Shown here: piece after piece, positions 16,508 to 25,208 of the stretch
How the letters are laid out: every line of letters begins with the position of its first letter
How positions within the stretch are numbered: position 1 is the stretch's first letter
Assembly: GCA_913065125.1 (NCBI GenBank)
Contig: CAJYAG010000002.1
Location: 760,087-824,086, forward strand
Source of the DNA: an uncultured Flavobacteriaceae bacterium
GTDB taxonomy: Bacteria; Bacteroidota; Bacteroidia; Flavobacteriales; Flavobacteriaceae
Reading direction: 5' to 3'
Length of the DNA stretch: 64,000 nucleotides
Made by a program: the position numbers and the translations under genes
The notes under the pieces: model-generated
Told to the model about the DNA's origin: nothing
The model's input: only the letters and a program-made list of their open reading frames with translations
The model's database searches: none

Positions 16508-17532
16508 TGATAGTTAGCCTAAAAACATATTTGAAAACCATAAGTGTTCTATTATTGCTTGTGTTTTTTTTGGTTGGATGTAAAAGCTCGTATCAAACCA
16601 TTAGTTTTGAAAAACAAAACATTCCAGATGCCCCAAATTATGCTGACGCAACTTCTTGGGCAGTTTTACCAACAAAATATCCTGAAAGCTTAGAAAAATA
16701 TGCAACTACAAATCTTCAAGATTTAAAAGCAGATGTTTTTTATGTGTATCCCACTTTGTTAATGGATAAAAAAGTTGCTCGTTGGAACGCAGCAATTGAT
16801 GATGAAATTCAGAATGATAAAATTATACATACTGCGGTTAAAAATCAAGCTTCTCCATTTGCAACTTCAGGAAAAATTTATGTCCCAATATACAGACAAG
16901 CACATATTAAATCGTATAATTTATATACTAAAGGCGGAAAAGAAGCTTTTGAAATTGCCTATGCTGACGTAAAAGATGCCTTTGAATATTATTTAAAAAA
17001 CTACAATAACGGCAGGCCAATTATTATTGCGAGTCATAGTCAAGGAACAAATCATACCACACAATTATTAAAGGATTATTTTGATGCAAAACCCTTACAA
17101 AAGCAATTAATTGCAGCGTATTTGGTTGGAATGGGAATTCAACCAAACGAATTCAAAACCATTCAACCAATGACAAATCCAACTGAAACTGGTGGTTTTG
17201 TTTCTTGGAATACCCGAAAAAAAGGAAGTTACCCGAAAAACAAAAATGTGTATAAAGGAGCGGTAACAACAAATCCAATTACGTGGGATGCTTCTAAAAC
17301 AACAACTTTAAATCAGCACAAAGGATTTTTATATTCTAACGGAAAATTATATACAAAAGCGTTGAAAATTGAAATCACAGACGGAATGGTTTGGTCTACA
17401 AATCCGAAGTTTCCAATGCGGTTTTTCATGTCTTTTATGAAAAATTATCATGTTGGCGACATCAACTTGTTTTGGCAAGATATTAAAGAGAATGTCGAGT
17501 TAAGAACAAAAACTTGGTTGGAGAATAATTAA
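16507..17532 (+). CDS. DUF3089 lipoprotein, alpha/beta-hydrolase-like
   Basis: A 341-residue protein with a lipoprotein signal peptide (lipobox around FLVGC, cysteine 25). The body matches DUF3089: PDAPNYADATSWAVLP, then LKADVFYVYPT and the nucleophile-elbow-like IIASHSQGTNHTTQLL (about 175-190), where the serine of SHSQG would be the catalytic residue. This suggests a lipase or esterase fold facing the periplasm or outer membrane. The substrate is unknown. It directly follows, with a one-base overlap, the secreted 157-residue protein. Confidence 0.82.
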   Translation: MIVSLKTYLKTISVLLLLVFFLVGCKSSYQTISFEKQNIPDAPNYADATSWAVLPTKYPESLEKYATTNLQDLKADVFYVYPTLLMDKKVARWNAAIDDEIQNDKIIHTAVKNQASPFATSGKIYVPIYRQAHIKSYNLYTKGGKEAFEIAYADVKDAFEYYLKNYNNGRPIIIASHSQGTNHTTQLLKDYFDAKPLQKQLIAAYLVGMGIQPNEFKTIQPMTNPTETGGFVSWNTRKKGSYPKNKNVYKGAVTTNPITWDASKTTTLNQHKGFLYSNGKLYTKALKIEITDGMVWSTNPKFPMRFFMSFMKNYHVGDINLFWQDIKENVELRTKTWLENN

Positions 17533-17564
17533 AACGTTTAGTGATTTGAAAAAGCTGAAAAAAT

Positions 17565-17627
17565 GTCTGTTCGAGCGGAGTCGAGAACTATAGATGTTTA
17601 TTGGGTTTCGACTCCCCTCAACCTGAC
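17565..17627. repeat. Palindromic repeat, GAGCGGAGTCGA family
   Basis: GAGCGGAGTCGA (17573-17584) faces TCGACTCCCCTC (17608-17619), one mismatch, with outer GTC/GAC ends. It fills the space between two convergent genes (DUF3089 and ArsC-like) and may also act as a terminator. Confidence 0.75.
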
Positions 17628-17629
17628 AA

Positions 17630-17980
17630 TTAATTGGTTAAATATTCTTTCAATCGTTCAACTTCTTTTTTACTATTTCCAATAAAAATTTCATTATCAA
17701 CAATAAAAACGGGTCTTTTTAAAAAAGTATATTCATCTAAAATATACTGTCTGTAATCTGCTTCAGAAATGGTTTGATTTTTCAAGTCCATTGCTTTATA
17801 TAACTTTGCACGTTTGTTAAACAATGCTTCGTAACTCTTAGAAAATTTGTGCATTTCTTCAAGTTGTTTTACCGAAATTGGATTGGTTTTTATTTCTTGT
17901 TTTTCAAATCCATCAAGATTTACTTCTTTTAAAATTCTTCGGCAAGTATCACAAGTTTGTAAAAAGTAGACTTTTTTCAT
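17630..17980 (-). CDS. ArsC/Spx-family thioredoxin-fold protein
   Basis: A 116-residue protein from the ATG at 17980 (MKKVYFLQTCDTCRRIL); a longer frame would run into the promoter and start of the divergent DinB gene. It has a CxxC (TCDTCRR, residues 9-15) and the fold pattern of the ArsC/Spx family with KRPVFIVDNE (RP-loop) near residue 87. It could be an arsenate reductase or a general thiol oxidoreductase; there are no other arsenic genes nearby, so the second is at least as likely. Confidence 0.85.
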   Translation of the reverse strand: MKKVYFLQTCDTCRRILKEVNLDGFEKQEIKTNPISVKQLEEMHKFSKSYEALFNKRAKLYKAMDLKNQTISEADYRQYILDEYTFLKRPVFIVDNEIFIGNSKKEVERLKEYLTN

Positions 17981-17989
17981 TTTATACGT

Positions 17990-17997
17990 TATATTTG
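17990..17997 (+). promoter_or_regulatory. Bacteroidota -7 box upstream of the DinB gene
   Basis: TATATTTG fits TAnnTTTG, 20 bases before the DinB-family ATG at 18018. Confidence 0.5.
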
Positions 17998-18017
17998 ATG
18001 CTAAATTAGGATAAAAA

Positions 18018-18473
18018 ATGAAAACACAATTCGAAATATTAATCAAATCGAGAGAACTTGTTTTGCAAGTAATCGATGATTTAACAATTGAACAATTACA
18101 TTTAATTCCGAAAGGATTTAAAAATAATATTGCTTGGAATGTAGCGCATTTGGTTGTTACGCAACAATTGTTGCATTATAAGCTTTCAGGTGTAAATTGT
18201 TTAGTGCCCGATGATTTAATCGCAAATTATAGAAAAGGAACTTTTCCAGAAAGAGAGTTTAACAACGAAGAGTTTGATGAGATAAAAGAGTTGTTAATTG
18301 CTTTGCCAGAAACCTTGATAGAAGATTACGAAGCTGGAATTTTTGAAAATTATGAAGCCTATGAAACTAGTACAGGCTTTGTGTTAGATTCTTTAGAAAC
18401 TGCCATTGCCTTTAACAATTTTCACGAAGGAATGCACTTAGGAATCATAAGATCAATAAAAAAATTAGTGTAA
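18018..18473 (+). CDS. DinB-family protein
   Basis: A 151-residue protein with the four-helix DinB/YfiT fold. The helices begin QFEILIKSRELVLQVIDDL, and conserved histidines that could bind a metal occur in WNVAHLVVTQQLLHY (H in helix 2) and in FHEGMHLGII near the C-terminus. DinB proteins include thiol transferases and metal-dependent hydrolases; the substrate here is unknown. It is followed 20 bases later by the cystathionine gamma-synthase gene, and the two may be co-expressed. Confidence 0.85.
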   Translation: MKTQFEILIKSRELVLQVIDDLTIEQLHLIPKGFKNNIAWNVAHLVVTQQLLHYKLSGVNCLVPDDLIANYRKGTFPEREFNNEEFDEIKELLIALPETLIEDYEAGIFENYEAYETSTGFVLDSLETAIAFNNFHEGMHLGIIRSIKKLV

Positions 18474-18493
18474 ATAATTCAGTTATTTTTTAG

Positions 18494-19645
18494 ATGAAGT
18501 TTAACACAAAAGCAATTCATGGCGGTCAACAAAACGATCCTTCAACAGGAGCAGTAATGCCGCCAATTTATCAAACATCAACGTATGCGCAATCAAGTCC
18601 TGGAAAACACAAAGGTTATGCATATTCTAGAACTGCAAATCCAACTAGAACCGCATTAGAAAAAAGTTTTGCAGCCATAGAAAACGGAACGCACGGTTTG
18701 GCTTTTTCATCTGGATTAGCTGCAATTGATTGTGTTTTAAGAACTTTAAAGTCTGGTGATGAAGTTATTGCAGGTGATGATTTGTATGGAGGAACGTATA
18801 GAATCTTTACAAGAATGTTTGAAAAACAAGGATTGAAATTTTCTTATGTTGATATGAATTCTGTTGAGAATGTTACCAATGCGATTACAGAAAAAACAAA
18901 ACTAGTTTGGATAGAAACACCTACAAACCCATTAATGAAAATTGCAGATATAGCAGAAATTACAAAAGCAGTTAAGGCAGTAAATTCTATTATTTTAATT
19001 GGAGTAGATAATACTTTTGCAACTCCGTATTTACAGCAACCTTTAAATTTAGGTGTAGATATTGTAATGCATTCTGCGACAAAATATTTAGGCGGACATT
19101 CTGATTTGGTAATGGGAGCTTTAATGGTTAACGATGAAAAATTAGCAGAAGAATTACATTTTATTCAGTTTGCTGCTGGTGCAATCGCTGGCCCAATGGA
19201 TTCATTTTTAGCACTTCGAGGCATTAAAACCCTACACATTAGAATGCAGCGTCATTGTGAAAACGGCAGTGCAGTTGCTGCTTATTTAGTAAAACATCCG
19301 AAGGTGAAAGAGGTTTATTTTCCAGGTTTAGAAAACCATCCGAGTTATGAAATTGCAAAAAAACAAATGAAAGATTTTGGAGGAATGGTTTCCTTTAAAC
19401 TAAAAGATGAAACTCAAAAAGCTACATTTACTTTTTTAGAAAATACAAAAATATTTACGTTGGCAGAATCTTTAGGCGGAGTAGAGAGTTTGGTAAATCA
19501 TCCTACAACAATGACACATGGAAGCATTCCTGAAGAAGAACGTTTAAAAATCGGAATAACAGATTCGTTAATTCGTTTAAGTGTAGGAATTGAAGATGTT
19601 GAAGATTTGTTAGAGGATTTAGAACAAGCTTTAGATAAATCATAA
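18494..19645 (+). CDS. metB: Cystathionine gamma-synthase (PLP, Cys/Met metabolism)
   Basis: A 383-residue PLP enzyme of the Cys/Met metabolism family. The start TKAIHGGQQNDPSTGAVMPPIYQTSTY and YSRTANPTRTALE are classic. The PLP lysine is in HSATKYLGGHSDLVMG near residue 197. C-terminal SLGGVESLVNHPTTMTH binds substrate. The sequence is closest to cystathionine gamma-synthase, which joins O-acyl-homoserine with cysteine, but gamma-lyase activity cannot be excluded from motifs alone. No SAM riboswitch fits in the 20-base gap before it. Confidence 0.9.
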   Translation: MKFNTKAIHGGQQNDPSTGAVMPPIYQTSTYAQSSPGKHKGYAYSRTANPTRTALEKSFAAIENGTHGLAFSSGLAAIDCVLRTLKSGDEVIAGDDLYGGTYRIFTRMFEKQGLKFSYVDMNSVENVTNAITEKTKLVWIETPTNPLMKIADIAEITKAVKAVNSIILIGVDNTFATPYLQQPLNLGVDIVMHSATKYLGGHSDLVMGALMVNDEKLAEELHFIQFAAGAIAGPMDSFLALRGIKTLHIRMQRHCENGSAVAAYLVKHPKVKEVYFPGLENHPSYEIAKKQMKDFGGMVSFKLKDETQKATFTFLENTKIFTLAESLGGVESLVNHPTTMTHGSIPEEERLKIGITDSLIRLSVGIEDVEDLLEDLEQALDKS

Positions 19646-19682
19646 AAACAAACAAAAAAGAGTTGTGCGTTTTTTTTACATT

Positions 19683-20480
19683 CTATTTTTTACAAAAGAT
19701 TCCTCCAGCAAAATTTAAGTGATAAATAATTCCAACTTGAACATGAATTAGCCATTCATTATTTTTGTTTTCTATTACATCAGCTTGCAAACCATCTACA
19801 GCGTCCGAGAAAAAGAATTGCCAATTAAAATTGGCCGCTAAATCAAACTTTTCTGTTAATTTATAACGCGTTCCAGCACCCAAAATAAAAGAGAATGCTC
19901 CGCCGTTTCCAACATTTAAATTATCTAGAATTCTATATTTACTTGGTAAAATAGAAATATCGGTTCTCCAATCTCCTAAATCAGAAGTTAAAGTGTTTTT
20001 ATAGTACGAAAATTTAAGACCAACACTTACATAGGGGTTCCATTTCATTTCAGAATAAGGAAACATAAATTCCCTTAAATCCTTAAAGTAATATTCAGCT
20101 TGTACTCCATAATTAAGCATGGAAATTGTTCCTTTCATTGCTCTTAACTGTACTGCCAATGGATTACTTCCTTGCGTATATACACCATGATGTTGAAAAT
20201 CACCTTTGGTCATTATGTTAAATTCAGTTTTAACCATTAAATGATTGGCAATATCATCTTCTGCATTCCAACGAGTATCTATATTAAAGAAATGAAGGTA
20301 ATGTATTAAACTAAAAGACATAGCGCTATTTCCATAACTGCTTAAAAAGTTGCCTCTTTGGCCATAGTCTGTTTGAACGGTAGCAGTACCAGCAAAGAAA
20401 CCAACGTCGTGTGTTAGATGTTGGGCATTTGCAGATAAGGCTATTACGAGAAAGAATAATATTTTTAGGGGTTTCCTCAA
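19683..20480 (-). CDS. THC0290_0291-family outer-membrane beta-barrel protein
   Basis: A 265-residue protein with a signal peptide (cleavage after SANA, residue 19). The rest alternates hydrophobic and polar residues in aromatic-bounded strands, and the start HLTHDVGFFAGTATVQTDYGQRGNFLSS matches a flavobacterial family I know as THC0290_0291. Likely an outer-membrane beta-barrel of about ten strands. Role unknown. Confidence 0.75.
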   Translation of the reverse strand: MRKPLKILFFLVIALSANAQHLTHDVGFFAGTATVQTDYGQRGNFLSSYGNSAMSFSLIHYLHFFNIDTRWNAEDDIANHLMVKTEFNIMTKGDFQHHGVYTQGSNPLAVQLRAMKGTISMLNYGVQAEYYFKDLREFMFPYSEMKWNPYVSVGLKFSYYKNTLTSDLGDWRTDISILPSKYRILDNLNVGNGGAFSFILGAGTRYKLTEKFDLAANFNWQFFFSDAVDGLQADVIENKNNEWLIHVQVGIIYHLNFAGGIFCKK

Positions 20481-20542
20481 GAAATAGTTTTATAAGTTGA
20501 CAAATATATTAAAACGAGGGTAAAACAATAACTCGATTATGA

Positions 20543-22150
20543 TTAATTTATTGTAAATATCTCAGAAAAATTCCAATTTGCTTTTATACTAAATGTAATT
20601 GGCAAATAAATTACTTTTTCTGGTTCCTTTTTTTTCAAATAATTACCAGTATCCCATTTCTTATTGCTGTTTGTATCTAGAATTGCTCTGATAATATAAT
20701 TGCCTGGTGGAAGTAGTTCAAATTTGATGTTTTTAGTATCTGTAACGTACGTTCTTTGAATTACTTTTTTGTCTTTTTCTGATAACAATTCTACAATTAC
20801 TGAAGATAAAGGTTTTTTGTTTAGTGTTAAAGAGATGCTTCCATAATCTTCAGGTTCTTTTGTGTTAAAATTATAGTTTAAAGTGTCGTTTTGTGTTTCA
20901 AAAATATCTGTTAAAGCTTTGGGTAAAAGTGTTAATTTATAATTTGTATTGTATTTTTTATCAAATAAAAACTGAATTTTATTTGTAGATTTTTTTAATA
21001 TATGCTGATAAATTACCGCCACAGAATCTTGATCAAAAAAGGCAATCTTAGAGGTGTCTATTTTTATAACAGGATTATTACTCTTTAAAGTTAACGTGTC
21101 TTTTAAATCTAAGGTTCTTGTGATGTTAGAATTTATTTTTAAAGAATCCAATACTTTTTTTCTTAGAAAAACTGTTAACGTATCTATATAATTCTCTTTT
21201 TTTACTTTAAAAACTAAAGAATCTGTATCAATTTTAGAATGCCAAAGATAAAGGCTGTCTTTTGTATTGTCTAATCTAGATTTACTATTAAAATCCGATG
21301 ACACATCAGACAAAACACTAATATCAATGTTTTCTCGTTCTCCTTCAAAATCAAAAATAATTTTTCCTTTTGAAGTTTCTTTTGCCGAGATTATTTTAAA
21401 AGTCGGAGTTTCTTTAAAAAGCGATAAAGGTTCCTCTAAAATACTATCATTTGGCAATTCTATAAACCGATTGTAAAAACCAATTTTATCTTCTTTCGGA
21501 TTAAAGGTATAGTTGTTAGAAACATCTTTTAACGCAACTAAAAGATACTTTCCTTCTTTAATATTTGTAATTTTAAACAGTGAATCTAATGCGTTTGTAA
21601 TGTAATTTGGTTTTTGTTTGTAGATAATAGAATCTGAAAATGTAGAATCTACTTCATACAGTAAAATACTAATGTCTTTGTCAAATTTATTATTAAAAGC
21701 GTCTTTAATAAATCCTTTTGTTTTTAGGGAGTCTACATAGTTACCAGTAGAAAAAACGTAGTTAAAACTCTTTAAAACATTCCCTTCATTATTGTCTTCA
21801 ATGCTATTTCCGAAATTAAAAATATAGGTAGTATTTTCTTTTAACGTATCAGTTAATTTTATAGTAATTTCTTTGCTTGGAGATCCTTGCGGACTAATTG
21901 TAGGAAAATATTTTAACGGCGGAGAAATTACCAGTTGTTGATTTACGTTTTTCAACGTAATATATTCATCAAACGAAAGTTTAATTTTTTTGCTATTAAA
22001 ATGAATGCTTTTATAAGGAGGATTTGCAGTTACCATAACCGGAGCTAAACTATCTTTTAGTCCGCCATTTGGTCTTCCTTTTTTTGCGCAATTACTTGTT
22101 AAAAGGATTACTGCAAAAACAAAAATAATATATTTTATAAAAGGTTTCAG
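20543..22150 (-). CDS. Ig-like domain lipoprotein with non-ATG (CTG) start
   Basis: The first ATG (22036) gives 497 residues without a signal peptide. Extending the same frame upstream gives a lipoprotein leader starting at CTG 22150: MKPFIKYIIFVFAVILL, lipobox LTSNC (cysteine 21), then AKKGRPNGGLKDSLAPV. This matches the start of a flavobacterial lipoprotein family with an N-terminal Ig-like domain (SIHFNSKKIKLSFDEYITL and ISPPLKYFPTISPQG). There is no in-frame ATG, GTG or TTG in the leader, so CTG is the best start, giving 535 residues. Later parts are beta-rich with repeated strands. An envelope role is likely. Confidence 0.75.
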   Translation of the reverse strand: MKPFIKYIIFVFAVILLTSNCAKKGRPNGGLKDSLAPVMVTANPPYKSIHFNSKKIKLSFDEYITLKNVNQQLVISPPLKYFPTISPQGSPSKEITIKLTDTLKENTTYIFNFGNSIEDNNEGNVLKSFNYVFSTGNYVDSLKTKGFIKDAFNNKFDKDISILLYEVDSTFSDSIIYKQKPNYITNALDSLFKITNIKEGKYLLVALKDVSNNYTFNPKEDKIGFYNRFIELPNDSILEEPLSLFKETPTFKIISAKETSKGKIIFDFEGERENIDISVLSDVSSDFNSKSRLDNTKDSLYLWHSKIDTDSLVFKVKKENYIDTLTVFLRKKVLDSLKINSNITRTLDLKDTLTLKSNNPVIKIDTSKIAFFDQDSVAVIYQHILKKSTNKIQFLFDKKYNTNYKLTLLPKALTDIFETQNDTLNYNFNTKEPEDYGSISLTLNKKPLSSVIVELLSEKDKKVIQRTYVTDTKNIKFELLPPGNYIIRAILDTNSNKKWDTGNYLKKKEPEKVIYLPITFSIKANWNFSEIFTIN

Positions 22151-22214
22151 TTGCTTTAATTTTACTGCAAAATAACAATTTTTTTACTGTAAAATGATTC
22201 ATTTTTTAGTTAAA

Positions 22215-22901
22215 TTATTCTGTATATGCCATTGTTACAATACTAATTTTAATGTTTTCTGCTTGTAGCAATTCCTTGCAACAAGATTCTAAAGTTGCTC
22301 CAGTTGTAATTACGTCGTCAATTAATAAGATGTGTTTGTTTTTTAAGGTGGATGGATTTGGTACACTAAATTTTGTATCATTGTTGCTAAATCTTTCGAA
22401 ACGCTGTTTAAACGTTTGGGTTTTTGAGCTAGAAGTTCTAATTAAAACATCATCTAGATATGGTTTTTCTAGATGTTTTGACACAGTTAATCCGAAAGTT
22501 GTTAGCTGATTGTATCCGCGTTTTTTTTGTTTTTTTGGATGTAACGGAACCGGAATAATACAATCGAGGTCAGTAAATTCATTAGATTCTTTTAAAACAT
22601 GACCAAACCAATCACCGATAAAATAACCAACTTCTTGATTGCCTTTGTACTTTAAAGCATGAATTAGGTCTTTTGTTTTTCCGTCTTTTCTGTAAGATAA
22701 AAAAGAGTTTGCTTTTACTATCGAAATTCTTCCATAAAAAGCTTTTGTAATTTTATTATCTTTATAGTCTTTGTAACAAATTATTGGTAAATCATGTCTA
22801 CAAAGTGTACAGATGATTTTTTCGGATTGTAATAACTTTGATTCGCAAGTAATGCATATCTTCGGAAAAAATAAATGCAAAACATCTTGTAAATATTTCA
22901 T
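22215..22901 (-). CDS. ComF-family phosphoribosyltransferase-like protein
   Basis: A 228-residue protein with an N-terminal double zinc-ribbon (C-x2-C at ICITCESK and C-x2-C at ICTLCRH, residues 16-38) and a C-terminal phosphoribosyltransferase fold, where the PRPP loop HILLIDDVITTGATLESC is near 190-207. QKKRGYNQL is typical. In competent bacteria, ComFC helps move single-stranded DNA in the cytoplasm. It is divergent from the methyltransferase gene with 41 bases between. Confidence 0.92.
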   Translation of the reverse strand: MKYLQDVLHLFFPKICITCESKLLQSEKIICTLCRHDLPIICYKDYKDNKITKAFYGRISIVKANSFLSYRKDGKTKDLIHALKYKGNQEVGYFIGDWFGHVLKESNEFTDLDCIIPVPLHPKKQKKRGYNQLTTFGLTVSKHLEKPYLDDVLIRTSSSKTQTFKQRFERFSNNDTKFSVPNPSTLKNKHILLIDDVITTGATLESCCKELLQAENIKISIVTMAYTE

Positions 22902-22942
22902 TTTCTTAGCTTTTTAAAGTTAAGATACTAAAAAACATATTA

Positions 22943-23506
22943 GTGGGTAAAAAAATCGACTTTTTTAAAGTAGCTGTAAAGAACATAAAAACTTCTGGGA
23001 CCGTAACTCCTAGTTCAAGGTTTTTGGCTCAAAAAATGTTAAAAGAAATCGATTTTTCTTCTTGCAAAGTATTGGTAGAATTAGGTCCAGGAAACGGTGT
23101 AATTACAAATCAAATATTAAAAAAGTTACAACCAAATTCTCATTTAATTTGCTTTGAAGTAAATGATATTTTTTACGAAAATTTAAAAAAGATAAAGCAT
23201 CCGCAGTTAACAGTTTTAAAAGCATCCGCAGAAGAAATACGGCCAGAAATGGAAAAGTTAGGGTATTCAAAAGCCTGCCATATTGTTTCAAGTTTGCCGC
23301 TTACAATTATTCCAAATACAATTTCTGAAGCCATTTTAGAAAATTCGTTAAACTCATTACATAAAAACGGAACTTTTATTCAATATCAATATAGTTTAAC
23401 CTACTACAAAAAGCTAAAAGCTGTTTTTAAAGAAAAAATATCTTTAGATTTTGAACTGTTAAATTTCCCGCCCGCATTTGTATATCGATGCAAAAAAGAG
23501 CATTAA
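22943..23506 (+). CDS. SAM-dependent methyltransferase, phospholipid N-methyltransferase (PmtA)-like
   Basis: A 187-residue Rossmann-fold methyltransferase starting at GTG. Features are SGTVTPSSRFLAQKML (about 18-33), motif I VLVELGPGNGVIT (about 45-57) and SSLPLTIIP (about 115-123) in the position of motif IV. This arrangement resembles PmtA of alphaproteobacteria, which methylates phosphatidylethanolamine toward phosphatidylcholine, and the related rRNA adenine methyltransferase group. Substrate is unproven. Confidence 0.75.
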   Translation: MGKKIDFFKVAVKNIKTSGTVTPSSRFLAQKMLKEIDFSSCKVLVELGPGNGVITNQILKKLQPNSHLICFEVNDIFYENLKKIKHPQLTVLKASAEEIRPEMEKLGYSKACHIVSSLPLTIIPNTISEAILENSLNSLHKNGTFIQYQYSLTYYKKLKAVFKEKISLDFELLNFPPAFVYRCKKEH

Positions 23507-23513
23507 TTTTTTC

Positions 23514-23543
23514 TTGTTAACTTTTTAGATTACTGTATCTTTG
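23514..23543 (+). promoter_or_regulatory. Promoter of glyS
   Basis: TTG (23514-23516), a 19-base spacer and TATCTTTG (23536-23543) match both elements of the Bacteroidota consensus (-33 TTG, -7 TAnnTTTG). The glyS ATG begins only 8 bases after the -7 box, so the message should have almost no leader. Confidence 0.7.
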
Positions 23544-23551
23544 CACTCATT

Positions 23552-25093
23552 ATGGCAAAACAAGAAGATCAATTTAAAAAAGTGTTATCGCACGCTAAAG
23601 AATACGGTTATGTATTTCAATCCTCTGAAATTTATGACGGATTAAGCGCTGTGTATGATTACGCTCAAAATGGCGTTGAGTTAAAGAAAAATATTAGAGA
23701 TTATTGGTGGAAAGCAATGGTGCAAATGCACGAAAATATTGTGGGTATTGATGCTGCAATTTTAATGCATCCAACAACTTGGAAAGCTTCTGGACACGTA
23801 GATGCTTTTAACGATCCATTAATTGATAATAAAGATTCTAAAAAACGTTACAGAGCTGATGTTTTGGTAGAAGATTTTAGAGAAAAAATCAACGAAAAAA
23901 TTGAAAAAGATATTATCAAAGCAAAAAAACGTTTTGGCGATGATTTTGATGAGGCAGAGTTTAGAGCAACCAATGCAAATGTGTTGCGTCGTCAAAAACA
24001 AATGGATGAAATTACAGTTGAATTGACGCGCGTTCAAGAAGAAAGTGATTTAGTTGGTTTTAGACAGCTTATTATAGATTTAGGAATTGCTTGTCCAGCT
24101 TCTGGATCTAAAAATTGGACAGAAGTAAAGCAGTTTAATTTGATGTTTGGAACACAAATTGGTGCTTCAGCAGAAAATTCTACACAAGTGTATTTACGTC
24201 CGGAAACAGCTCAAGGAATTTTTGTAAACTTCTTAAATGTGCAAAAAACAGGACGAATGAAAATTCCGTTCGGAATTGCACAAACCGGAAAAGCATTTAG
24301 AAACGAGATTGTTGCAAGACAGTTTATTTTTAGAATGCGAGAATTTGAACAAATGGAAATGCAATTTTTTGTAAAGCCAGGAACTCAAAAAGAATGGTAC
24401 GAAAACTGGAAAGAAACCAGAATGAAATGGCATCTATCTTTAGGAATGGGAGCAGAAAATTACCGTTTTCACGATCATGATAAATTAGCACATTATGCAG
24501 ATGCAGCAGCAGATATTGAATTTAAATTTCCGTTCGGATTTAAAGAATTAGAAGGAATTCATTCAAGAACAGATTTCGATTTAAAAGCACACGAAGAATT
24601 TTCTGGAAAGAAATTACAATATTTTGATCACGAAGAAAATAAAAGCTATGTGCCTTATGTTGTAGAAACTTCTATCGGATTAGATAGAATGTTTTTAGCA
24701 GTATTTTCTAACGCGCTACAAGAAGAAGAATTAGAAAACGGAACCACAAGAACAGTGTTGAAATTACCAGCAGTTTTAGCACCTTTTAAAGCGGCAGTTT
24801 TACCGTTGGTTAAAAAAGATGGTTTGCCAGAAGTTGCTCGTAAAATTATGGATGATTTAAAATGGGATTTCAATGTTTTTTATGACGAAAAAGACGCTGT
24901 TGGAAAACGTTATAGAAGACAAGATGCAAACGGAACGCCATTTTGTATTACGGTAGATCACGATACGTTAAAAGACAATTGTGTAACCATTAGACACAGA
25001 GATACGATGGAACAAAAGCGTGTAGCAATTGCTGATTTAAAAGAGATTATCAAAGCAGAAGTTGACGTAAAAACTTGGTTACAAAAAATGTAA
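23552..25093 (+). CDS. glyS: Glycine--tRNA ligase (homodimeric, class II)
   Basis: A 513-residue class II aminoacyl-tRNA synthetase of the alpha2 type, which charges tRNA-Gly. Motif 2 region MREFEQMEMQFF (about 263-274) and RPETAQGIFVNFLN (about 216-229) are diagnostic, and the C-terminal anticodon domain starts near 410 (LAPFKAAVLPLVKK). In many Bacteroidota, this gene is named glyS although it encodes the single-chain type. A terminator follows 44 bases downstream. Confidence 0.97.
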   Translation: MAKQEDQFKKVLSHAKEYGYVFQSSEIYDGLSAVYDYAQNGVELKKNIRDYWWKAMVQMHENIVGIDAAILMHPTTWKASGHVDAFNDPLIDNKDSKKRYRADVLVEDFREKINEKIEKDIIKAKKRFGDDFDEAEFRATNANVLRRQKQMDEITVELTRVQEESDLVGFRQLIIDLGIACPASGSKNWTEVKQFNLMFGTQIGASAENSTQVYLRPETAQGIFVNFLNVQKTGRMKIPFGIAQTGKAFRNEIVARQFIFRMREFEQMEMQFFVKPGTQKEWYENWKETRMKWHLSLGMGAENYRFHDHDKLAHYADAAADIEFKFPFGFKELEGIHSRTDFDLKAHEEFSGKKLQYFDHEENKSYVPYVVETSIGLDRMFLAVFSNALQEEELENGTTRTVLKLPAVLAPFKAAVLPLVKKDGLPEVARKIMDDLKWDFNVFYDEKDAVGKRYRRQDANGTPFCITVDHDTLKDNCVTIRHRDTMEQKRVAIADLKEIIKAEVDVKTWLQKM

Positions 25094-25136
25094 ACACTAA
25101 GTAGCTGAACTTGTTTTTAGCATCTCATTAATATAC

Positions 25137-25188
25137 AAAAAATCACATCTTTATGCTGAATTTATTTCAGTGACAGATGTGGTTTTTT
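25137..25188 (+). terminator. Rho-independent terminator after glyS, with nested repeat
   Basis: AAAAAATCACATCT (25137-25150) pairs with AGATGTGGTTTTTT (25175-25188); a T-run follows on both strands. The loop contains CTGAATTTATTTCAG, a copy of the CTGAA-N5-TTCAG palindrome. A degenerate copy of the same repeat lies just upstream, at about 25103-25124. Confidence 0.85.
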
Positions 25189-25208
25189 AATTTATAGATC
25201 GTTTGGTT

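Noticed and set aside
17630..17980. Arsenic resistance locus
   Set aside because: No arsR, arsB or acr3 nearby; the ArsC/Spx-like protein alone does not support it.
18474..18493. SAM riboswitch before the cystathionine gamma-synthase gene
   Set aside because: Only 20 bases separate it from the DinB gene, too short for any known SAM riboswitch.
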